NCBI GenBank assembly: GCA_947259675.1
Contig: CAMYNE010000162.1
Coordinates: forward strand, 1 to 5,839
Source of the DNA: an uncultured Pirellulaceae bacterium
Lineage (GTDB): Bacteria > Planctomycetota > Planctomycetia > Pirellulales > Pirellulaceae
Reading direction: 5' to 3'
Length of the DNA stretch: 5,839 nt
In this document: positions 1 to 5,087 of the stretch, piece after piece
Layout of the letters: every line of letters starts with the position of its first letter
Position numbering within the stretch: the stretch's first letter is position 1
The notes under the pieces: generated by a model
Seen by the model: only the letters and a program-made list of their open reading frames with translations
What the model was told of the DNA's origin: nothing
Database searches by the model: none
Translations under genes and position numbers: made by a program

Positions 1-504
1 GCTCAGGAGAAAACACCGCTGGAACAACCGTTGTTTGACGAACTTTCGACGGAAGATGACGATACAGAGTTGTTGCCGATTTTGAATGTTCAGGAGCAGG
101 TTACAGAAGACTATCGTTCGGTAGGTCTCTCTTTGCGGGCTCATCCAATTTCGTTTTATCGGGAAAGTCTTGATGAAATGAAAGTCACAACCGCAGCTGG
201 CCTGGAAGACAAGGAAAACAACCGGCATCTTCGCGTGGCCGGCCTCGTGATTTTGCGTCAAAGACCTTCGACTGCCAAAGGCATCACGTTTGTAACGCTG
301 GAGGACGAAACAGGCACTGCCAACCTGGTCGTCAAACAGAAAACCTGGGAACGCTATTATAAAATCGCTCGCCGTTCACCCGCATGGATCGCACACGGAA
401 AACTCGAAAAGAAAAGTGGTGTGATTCATGTGGTGGTGAATCGATTGGAAGACATGTCGCAGCGTCTGGAAGAATTACAAGTCCGGTCGCGAAATTTCAG
501 GTAA
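1..504 (+). CDS. dnaE2: Error-prone DNA polymerase DnaE2, C-terminal fragment
   Basis: This is the last 167 residues of a C-family DNA polymerase; the frame is open from base 1, so the start lies before the window, and it ends at TAA 502-504. DnaE2 is the error-prone alpha-subunit paralogue that works with ImuA/ImuB in SOS-linked translesion synthesis (family knowledge). Visible: a 'PLFDEL' segment near residue 10, a 'DYRSVGLSLRAHPISFYR' segment at about 37-54 that precedes the C-terminal domain in DnaE2, then an OB-fold at about 77-155 with 'HLRVAGLVILRQRP', 'ITFVTLEDETG' and 'ANLVV'. The tail 'SRNFR' resembles the usual DnaE2 ending (S-R-D-F-H type), and the protein lacks the longer tail of replicative DnaE1. 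imuA/imuB would be expected upstream but cannot be seen. The internal TTG at 31 is not a real start. The replicative DnaE is the main alternative and fits less well. Confidence 0.88.
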   Translation, partial: AQEKTPLEQPLFDELSTEDDDTELLPILNVQEQVTEDYRSVGLSLRAHPISFYRESLDEMKVTTAAGLEDKENNRHLRVAGLVILRQRPSTAKGITFVTLEDETGTANLVVKQKTWERYYKIARRSPAWIAHGKLEKKSGVIHVVVNRLEDMSQRLEELQVRSRNFR

Positions 505-505
505 T

Positions 506-526
506 CAGTACGCAGTACTCGGTACA
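506..526. repeat. Three-copy 7-bp tandem repeat (CAGTACN-like)
   Basis: Three consecutive heptamers are visible just after the dnaE2 stop codon: CAGTACG (506-512), CAGTACT (513-519) and CGGTACA (520-526). Each copy carries a GTAC core at exactly 7-bp spacing. The copies are slightly diverged, which suggests an older or degenerate short tandem repeat. It sits in the 63-bp gap between two convergent genes and is followed after 4 bases by a second, unrelated heptamer array with the same period. Confidence 0.75.
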
Positions 527-530
527 CAAA

Positions 531-561
531 ATTCCGCACTCCGCATTCCGCATTCCGCATT
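531..561. repeat. Four-copy 7-bp tandem repeat (ATTCCGC)
   Basis: Four heptamers in a row: ATTCCGC (531-537), ACTCCGC (538-544), ATTCCGC (545-551), ATTCCGC (552-558), then a partial ATT (559-561). Three copies are identical and one differs by a single base. On the minus strand it reads as GCGGAAT repeats. The array ends 6 bp from the stop codon of the lipoprotein gene. It has no inverted symmetry, so it does not work as a hairpin terminator. Heptameric short tandem repeats are known in intergenic DNA of cyanobacteria (STRR elements); similarity in kind is an analogy, not a demonstrated relation. Confidence 0.8.
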
Positions 562-567
562 TGAAAA

Positions 568-1842
568 CTACTCGATGTCGATCCAAACCATTCGGTGATC
601 AGAAGCACCGACAAGATCGCCGCCTGGTTCGTCAGGCTTGGGCCAATAGACTCCAGTGGCTTTCAGCGTGAGCGTTTTGGAAGGAAGACAATAATCGACT
701 CGCAAATTGCCGGGTCTGACATCACCAAAATCTGCCGTATCGTAAGCCGGATTGCCCTGCTGACTGTCGTTTGCTTTACCCTGCGCTTTCGCATAATGTG
801 GACCACCCGAACTCGCCGGAATTTCTTCTACCTGAACATTCTTGAGAGTCATCAGCTGCTGGGCAGCTTTTCCATTGCCGTCTCCGTCAAAGGGATCGGC
901 ATTCAAATCACCGGCGATGACAAAGTGAGCGCCTTTTTCCAATCCGCCCTTGACGCCTTTGTCGTCATATAAGTAATCCGCAGTCCCGCCGACATAATCT
1001 GTGAACATTCGAATTTCGTCGTGGTTGCGAGCGCCGTTACGGTCTTCGGGGCCATCAAATGCCGGCGGCGTCGGATGTGAAGCCAACAAGTGAATGGTTT
1101 TTTCGCCAATCTTGATCGGCACATCCCAATGGCTTTTGGACGAGAGCCGAAAGATCGCTTTGACTTCGTCACTGTAGTACGACTTATTTGTTTCCGGATC
1201 GACAGGCCATTGGTTGTCGGGCATATCCTTCCACAAAAACTTTTGAAAGGTTCGCACGTTTTCAACATCGATCGGATAACGCGACAAAACAACCATCGCA
1301 TACTTCCCCGGGAATTGCCCAAACCCGAAAGCATCGGTGGGTTCACCCTGTTTGCCATTCTTGTCTAAGTCATGTCCGGAATCGTAACCGGTGTTCACAG
1401 GTGCAAAATAGATATGGCTGTAACCAATCGGATTCTGTTCGTGTTGAGATTTTCTCAAGTACAAAGTTTGAAAAGCATCAATCCCTGCACCCTTTTGGTC
1501 GTAGTCAAATTCGTTCAGGAGGAGAACATCCGGGCGAGTGCGTTGAATCACTTCGGCGATTTTTTTTGCCTGGTCGGAATTCCCGGATTTGAGTTCTGAT
1601 AACAGTTCGCCTTGTTTCTGACGATTCAAGGAAACGTTGTAAGTTGCGAACCGAACGGTTGTTTTCAAAGAGTCTGTTTTCGATCCTTCGTCAGCTTGTT
1701 CAGCGGAAGTCAAATTTGTCGCCCCTCCATTGTTGGTTGGGTCCGTGCTGTTGTTCGAACCAGGTGTGACTGCATTTTCACAACCGAGTGTTGCAACCCC
1801 AATCAGGAAAAGCGCGAGAATTCGAGTCAAGTTAATATCCAT
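568..1842 (-). CDS. Predicted lipoprotein of the endonuclease/exonuclease/phosphatase (EEP) superfamily
   Basis: A 424-residue protein. Residues 1-21 form a lipoprotein-like signal (R7, a hydrophobic run, then 'ATLGC' with Cys21; the lipobox is imperfect), followed by a low-complexity Ser/Thr/Asn/Gly linker to about 60, so the enzyme probably sits outside the cytoplasmic membrane. The EEP fold covers about 63-424 with the expected catalytic positions: Asn69 ('TYNVSLN'), Glu111 ('LLNEFD'), His256 ('SHPTPP'), Asp312/Asn314 ('GDLNADP'), Asp383 ('VDYCLPS') and Asp415-His416 ('ASDH'). The family cleaves phosphodiesters or phosphomonoesters with a divalent metal; the substrate cannot be told. Two calcium-loop-like D-x-D-x-N-G motifs lie at 158-163 and 319-324. 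The ATG at 1842 was chosen because it gives the signal peptide at the N-terminus, overlaps the upstream stop by one base (TAATG) and has GGAAG 10 bases upstream (1853-1857). The frame stays open to an upstream ATG at 1953, but that would bury the signal. Confidence 0.85.
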   Translation of the reverse strand: MDINLTRILALFLIGVATLGCENAVTPGSNNSTDPTNNGGATNLTSAEQADEGSKTDSLKTTVRFATYNVSLNRQKQGELLSELKSGNSDQAKKIAEVIQRTRPDVLLLNEFDYDQKGAGIDAFQTLYLRKSQHEQNPIGYSHIYFAPVNTGYDSGHDLDKNGKQGEPTDAFGFGQFPGKYAMVVLSRYPIDVENVRTFQKFLWKDMPDNQWPVDPETNKSYYSDEVKAIFRLSSKSHWDVPIKIGEKTIHLLASHPTPPAFDGPEDRNGARNHDEIRMFTDYVGGTADYLYDDKGVKGGLEKGAHFVIAGDLNADPFDGDGNGKAAQQLMTLKNVQVEEIPASSGGPHYAKAQGKANDSQQGNPAYDTADFGDVRPGNLRVDYCLPSKTLTLKATGVYWPKPDEPGGDLVGASDHRMVWIDIE

Positions 1843-2729
1843 TAAGTGTATTCTTCCAGAATGTCCAAACACCCACTCAGATAACTGGTGCCAAACAGAT
1901 TGAGATGATTGAGCAAATGATAAAGCCGATAAATAGCAACTCGATCTTGCCAACCTTCTTCAAACGGCGACACTTCGTTGTATGCGGCATAAAAGGCATC
2001 GTCAAACCCGCCAAACAACGTGGTCATTCCGAATTCAGCTTCGTGGTGGCCAAAATAGACGGCCGGATCAATCAAGACAGGATGGCCCTCTGAATCAGAT
2101 AGGTAGTTTCCGCTCCACAAATCGCCATGTAGCAACGCCGGAACTACTTCATTCGTCGCGAGCAGCACGGGCAATCGCTCAAGTAATTTCCGGCCCAAAG
2201 ACTGTAGCCGTTTACTGCCGAGTCCCTTTTCGCGGGCCAAACGAAGCTGATATTCTATTCGGTTTTCTGACCAAAATTCGATCCAGCTCGGCGACCAACC
2301 GTTGGGTTGGAGTGTGCTACCGATAAAGTTGTCATCGTGAAAACCGAAGTTCTCAGATTCACCTCGCAAGTGCAGTGCCGCAAGCTGCCGCCCAAACGAC
2401 TCAAAAAAACCAGGTTGATTCCTACCGGTTTGGATATGCTCCAAAATCAAATACGTCTCCACATCGGACTGACCAAATCCGACTACTTTGGGAACTCGAA
2501 TCGTGTCGGTAGAACGGAGCGCGTTTAATCCACTCGCCTCGCGCACAAACATCTCGGAATATTCCAGACTATTGATCTTCAAAAAGAACTGCCGGCCATC
2601 TTTCAACACGATCTTATGCGCTTGATTGATGCACCCACCACCGACCGTCGTCGCCGATTGGATTTCGGCGGAATGTCCAGAATTCTCTGAGATCAAGTTC
2701 GCAATGATTCGGGCAGATGGAAGTTTCAC
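1842..2729 (-). CDS. Fructosamine/ribulosamine 3-kinase family protein
   Basis: A 295-residue kinase of the fructosamine-3-kinase family (bacterial members about 290 aa). These enzymes phosphorylate the sugar of ketoamines on glycated lysines, making the adduct unstable so that the amine is freed; most tested bacterial members prefer ribulosamines and erythrulosamines (family knowledge). Visible: glycine-rich loop 'VGGGCINQ' (29-36) with a loop Cys33, ATP-anchoring Lys51 ('FFLKIN'), Glu64, hinge 'LILEHI' (94-99), catalytic 'LHGDLWSGN' with Asp203, and metal-binding Asp221 in 'DPAVYFGHHEAEFGMT'. The core looks intact, so activity is likely. The preferred start is GTG at 2729: it overlaps the phosphatase stop as GTGA and puts the first helix at the N-terminus as in E. 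coli YniA. An alternative GTG at 2768 would add 13 residues and overlap the phosphatase gene by 43 bp. No clear Shine-Dalgarno precedes either; translational coupling is likely. Confidence 0.9.
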   Translation of the reverse strand: MKLPSARIIANLISENSGHSAEIQSATTVGGGCINQAHKIVLKDGRQFFLKINSLEYSEMFVREASGLNALRSTDTIRVPKVVGFGQSDVETYLILEHIQTGRNQPGFFESFGRQLAALHLRGESENFGFHDDNFIGSTLQPNGWSPSWIEFWSENRIEYQLRLAREKGLGSKRLQSLGRKLLERLPVLLATNEVVPALLHGDLWSGNYLSDSEGHPVLIDPAVYFGHHEAEFGMTTLFGGFDDAFYAAYNEVSPFEEGWQDRVAIYRLYHLLNHLNLFGTSYLSGCLDILEEYT

Positions 2730-3211
2730 GAATCGTTCGCCAATAGTTCGTCCAGAATCGCGGGACACGCTGCTTCAATCATATCCATAACATTTTCGAA
2801 TCCTTCGCGATTGCCGTCGAAATACGGATCGGGTACATCCTGGGGCCATTCGTCGCTCAAGAAATGGCTGAGCAGCCTGATCGTCGCAGTTGGCGCCGAA
2901 TGCAGAGTCAAGATGTCCTGATAGTTATCCGAGTCCATCGCAACTACGAGATCGAAAACCTCCAGATCGATTCGTGTAATTTGCCGTGAGCGACTCGTTA
3001 GATCATAGCCGCGACGTTGGGCAGCACCGCGCATCCGCGGATCGGCCTGATATCCAGTGTGGTAATCGGCGGTTCCAGCCGAATCGATCAGAATTCGGCC
3101 AGTCAAGTTCCGGCTATCGACCAGGTGCTGCAGCACGCCTTCGCCAGTTGGCGAACGGCAGATATTTCCGAGGCAAACAAAGAGCACCGATCGAACTTGC
3201 GAGTCAGACAT
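2726..3211 (-). CDS. Low-molecular-weight protein-tyrosine-phosphatase family protein
   Basis: A 161-residue cytosolic phosphatase of normal length for the family. The P-loop 'VCLGNICRSP' gives the CX5R signature with nucleophile Cys13, neighbouring Cys18, Arg19 and Ser20. The general-acid motif 'VPDPYF' supplies Asp128, and 'DSAGT' (43-47) and 'VVAMDSDN' (89-96) are typical family strands. Members remove phosphate from tyrosine, arginine or sugar-phosphate adducts. It directly precedes a ribulosamine 3-kinase homologue. In Thermus thermophilus the same pair forms an operon, and that phosphatase was shown to act on ribulosamine 5-phosphates (Van Schaftingen laboratory work, from memory). The likely job here is therefore to strip the terminal phosphate from ribose-5-phosphate or erythrose-4-phosphate adducts before the kinase acts; this is inference from context. 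A role in tyrosine-phosphate or polysaccharide signalling is the alternative. The start is ATG 3211; no good Shine-Dalgarno is seen. Confidence 0.92.
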   Translation of the reverse strand: MSDSQVRSVLFVCLGNICRSPTGEGVLQHLVDSRNLTGRILIDSAGTADYHTGYQADPRMRGAAQRRGYDLTSRSRQITRIDLEVFDLVVAMDSDNYQDILTLHSAPTATIRLLSHFLSDEWPQDVPDPYFDGNREGFENVMDMIEAACPAILDELLANDS

Positions 3212-3236
3212 GAATTTGATGGCGCATTGAGAGGGG

Positions 3237-3271
3237 CTAGAAGTATTTCGATTGTTGCAGAATACTTTTAG
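3237..3271. repeat. Imperfect 11-bp inverted repeat in the operon leader
   Basis: The arms CTAGAAGTATT (3237-3247) and AATACTTTTAG (3261-3271) are reverse complements except for one position, around a 13-base spacer. The inner 7 bp are perfect. It lies 26-60 bases upstream of the phosphatase ATG. It could be an operator for a dimeric regulator or a hairpin in the 5' leader of the minus-strand transcript. It has no T-tract on the minus strand and so is not a terminator for that direction. Confidence 0.5.
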
Positions 3272-3281
3272 AGTCTAACCG

Positions 3282-3309
3282 ATTATCCGTCTTGACGTGA
3301 CGGGCGCAA
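3282..3309 (-). promoter_or_regulatory. Weak candidate promoter for the phosphatase-kinase-lipoprotein operon
   Basis: On the minus strand a -10-like GATAAT (3282-3287, five of six consensus bases) lies 16 bp from a poor -35-like TTGCGC (3304-3309, three of six). Transcription would begin near 3275, placing the inverted repeat at the very start of the leader. A promoter is needed somewhere here because an intrinsic terminator for the pilin gene lies just upstream and overlaps this site's edge. The match is weak and another sigma factor may be used. Confidence 0.25.
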
Positions 3310-3334
3310 AAATAGACCGCAGACTATGCTGCGG
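3308..3334 (-). terminator. Intrinsic terminator of the pilin gene
   Basis: On the minus strand the sequence reads CCGCAG, a 6-base loop, CTGCGG, then TCTATTTTT. The 6-bp stem is pure Watson-Crick and GC-rich (arms 3329-3334 and 3317-3322) and is followed by a T-rich run ending at 3308. It starts about 39 bases after the pilin stop codon, which is a normal distance for a rho-independent terminator. The stem is short, so termination may be partial. Confidence 0.65.
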
Positions 3335-3373
3335 CAGATCGTTGAATCAATTTGATCAATTCGTCCAACGTTA

Positions 3374-3580
3374 TTACAAGAGTGGTGTGCCTTGATTTAC
3401 TGCATCGTGTACACTGTTCGACGTTTCGAACCACAATGCTCGTTGTACTTCGCCGGAATTCATAATGGCTGAGATACAAGCAATCAATATTAATGCCAAC
3501 ATAACCGCGTATTCCACGGCGGTTGGGCCACTTTCGTCCCGAAGGAAATTCCTAATTTTCTGGAAAGCAAATTCGAACAT
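3374..3580 (-). CDS. Flp/Fap-type (Tad) pilin subunit
   Basis: A 68-residue prepilin. A short leader with basic residues (K8, R10, R14) ends in Gly18, followed by 'PTAVEYAVML', which fits the Flp rule of cleavage after Gly with Glu at +5 and Tyr at +6 of the mature chain (Glu23, Tyr24). A hydrophobic helix runs from about 21 to 40, then a short polar tail, giving a mature pilin of about 50 residues. Family members are cut by a TadV-type peptidase and assembled into thin type IVb pili for adhesion. No other tad/cpa genes are in the window, so this copy is an orphan here. The ATG at 3580 was chosen over a TTG at 3604 because it gives a typical leader; GAAGAG (3584-3589) lies just 3 bases upstream, a tight spacing for a ribosome binding site. 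The gene forms its own unit with a promoter and a terminator. Confidence 0.88.
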   Translation of the reverse strand: MFEFAFQKIRNFLRDESGPTAVEYAVMLALILIACISAIMNSGEVQRALWFETSNSVHDAVNQGTPLL

Positions 3581-3620
3581 TATCTCTTCAGAGTTAGAAC
3601 GCAAGACGTTGTTATTAATA

Positions 3621-3649
3621 ATGATAGGTCGCCTAATTCACAGTGTCAG
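3621..3649 (-). promoter_or_regulatory. Sigma70-like promoter of the pilin gene
   Basis: On the minus strand CTGACA (3644-3649, five of six -35 consensus bases) is followed by exactly 17 bp and TATCAT (3621-3626, five of six -10 bases). Transcription would start near 3614, giving a 5' leader of about 34 bases before the pilin ATG at 3580. This is the best promoter match in the window. It lies in the 137-bp gap between the pilin and the GTPase gene, where no clear terminator for the GTPase gene is seen. Confidence 0.6.
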
Positions 3650-3717
3650 ATTAGATTCTGAAATGCGGTCTATCCATTCACGACATTTTGCAAGGTTTGG
3701 GCAAACGTAACGATTAA

Positions 3718-5073
3718 TCAGCCAGTTTGACCGTCAGCGTGACGATTCCAGTTCAGTTTTTGACGAATTTCATCTTTGAGATGGTTAACGACTGAATCCT
3801 TGTCGGTTTGCGCAAGAATTTCGGAAACGACAGATTTTGCTGAACCAGCACCCCAGGAACCACCGTGCTCAAAATAATGCTTCGCGGCGCGTCCAATGAT
3901 ATAGGAACTACAACCCGCAGCAGCTCCGTGTGGTATCATGGTGATCGCGGATCCCAGCCCGACGGTTAGCCCTTTGAAAAGGCTCGCGCTCCAGGAGACC
4001 AGCTCGCCCAACGCGAACACTCCTGCCGCTTTCCAAATTGCTTTGGAAAGTTCTCTCGCTTGGGCCATTGAGAAGTTGAGACCGTAGACTTTCGAAAGCG
4101 TGACAATCATCAGGGCATCGATCGCGAAACCACCAATCACATCCAAAAAAACGGCTGGGTTGAATGCAACCACCATGGCTTTCGTCGCCGCCATTGTCCA
4201 GATGATCTGATCGGCTTGTTCGTTTCGCATCACGATCCGCATCGTCGAAATCTTGTCACTCTTGTCGGCAGCGTACATGGCTGCATTGAGGGCAATCAGT
4301 CCGAGGCCTTCTTTCTCGAGCGTTTCCAGAATCAGTACCTTGAGTTGTTCGACGTCCGGCTCGGGCTTGAGCCATTCCGTTTTTTCCCCGCCAGCTGGTT
4401 GTTCGATAACGTGTTCGATTTCGCGCGGGTCGGCCGCAGTCAACACCATATGTTCGGCCGGAATGATTTCACCCACACGGGACTTGAGTGTCTCGAACAG
4501 GGCCTTGCGATCGTGTTCCTGGTAAAGGTCAATTTTGTTGAAGACGAGAATGATTGGTTTTTGGACGGCTGCCAATTCCACCAAAGACGCATATTCGATT
4601 TCGTTGAGGTCTGAATCGGTCACAAACAAAATCAGATCAGCTCGGCGGGCGGTCGTTTCGGCAAGTTCAGCGCGATCTCCACCGTCGACCTCATTGATAC
4701 CCGGCGTGTCGACCAGTACCACTTCGGATGATTCGAGTCCGTGAATCCGATGTCCGGCCCCTTCCCAGGCCGTGCCCCAGACCTGTTTCGTCCAACCTCC
4801 CTGCACGTCGACTTCGGCAACCGCTTTTCCAATCAATGCGTTAATCAACGCAGATTTGCCCGTACTGATTTCGCCAAAGATCACAATTTCGACACGACCC
4901 TGAGTGACCTTCTCAAACATCTCGTTGAGCTGCGCGAGGTCTTTCTGCAGTCGCTCGCGCTCACCATCGGGGCACCTGCGAAGTTGATCAATCGTAGTTT
5001 CGACCGACCGAACAGCTTCCCGGTACTGCGGATCCTGAACGGAAGGGTTCGACTTGGTATTGGTTATTATCAC
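3718..5073 (-). CDS. GTPase with C-terminal DUF697-like membrane-associated domain
   Basis: A 451-residue TRAFAC-type GTPase. After a charged N-terminal helix (about 14-58) come the G motifs: G1 'GEISTGKS' (67-74), probable G2 Thr95 in 'GGWTK', G3 'DTPG' (122-125) and G4 'NKID' (179-182). G5 is probably 'LTAAD' near 211-215, where Thr replaces the usual Ser. A second half from about 240 contains helices and two hydrophobic stretches (about 293-332 and 340-385) with 'VAFNPAVFLDVIGG', resembling DUF697 of YcjF-like proteins. It should hydrolyse GTP and associate with the membrane; the cellular role is unknown, and Era/YcjX-like or dynamin-like functions are only possibilities. The start is GTG 5073, 14 bp after the stop of a gene whose product resembles its second half, so the two are probably cotranscribed. 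No Shine-Dalgarno is visible. The stop is TGA 3718-3720. Confidence 0.85.
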   Translation of the reverse strand: MIITNTKSNPSVQDPQYREAVRSVETTIDQLRRCPDGERERLQKDLAQLNEMFEKVTQGRVEIVIFGEISTGKSALINALIGKAVAEVDVQGGWTKQVWGTAWEGAGHRIHGLESSEVVLVDTPGINEVDGGDRAELAETTARRADLILFVTDSDLNEIEYASLVELAAVQKPIILVFNKIDLYQEHDRKALFETLKSRVGEIIPAEHMVLTAADPREIEHVIEQPAGGEKTEWLKPEPDVEQLKVLILETLEKEGLGLIALNAAMYAADKSDKISTMRIVMRNEQADQIIWTMAATKAMVVAFNPAVFLDVIGGFAIDALMIVTLSKVYGLNFSMAQARELSKAIWKAAGVFALGELVSWSASLFKGLTVGLGSAITMIPHGAAAGCSSYIIGRAAKHYFEHGGSWGAGSAKSVVSEILAQTDKDSVVNHLKDEIRQKLNWNRHADGQTG

Positions 5074-5087
5074 AAAAATATCGTCGG

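Noticed and set aside
506..561. Heptamer arrays as a CRISPR or attachment site
   Set aside because: The units are contiguous with no spacers, and there is no integrase or tRNA nearby.
426..671. Short open frames on both strands across the gap after dnaE2
   Set aside because: Their peptides are translations of the heptamer repeats plus antisense of neighbouring genes; no family signal and no start context.
595..1845. Several 75-150 codon open frames over the EEP lipoprotein gene, both strands
   Set aside because: They are frame shadows of a gene with clear catalytic motifs and have no recognisable domains.
1843..1953. Upstream extension of the EEP lipoprotein by 37 residues
   Set aside because: It would run deep into the kinase gene and bury the signal peptide; the TAATG-overlapping ATG fits better.
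2730..2768. Longer kinase form starting at GTG 2768
   Set aside because: It adds 13 residues not expected before the first helix and overlaps the phosphatase by 43 bp; kept only as an alternative in the kinase entry.
3352..3359. Palindrome TTGATCAA after the pilin gene
   Set aside because: An 8-bp AT-rich palindrome is expected by chance and has no second copy or context that supports a site.
3704..3720. Small hairpin GTTTG-CC-CAAAC and palindrome GATTAATC after the GTPase stop
   Set aside because: The stem is 5 bp with a 2-base loop and no T-tract follows, so it is not a credible terminator.
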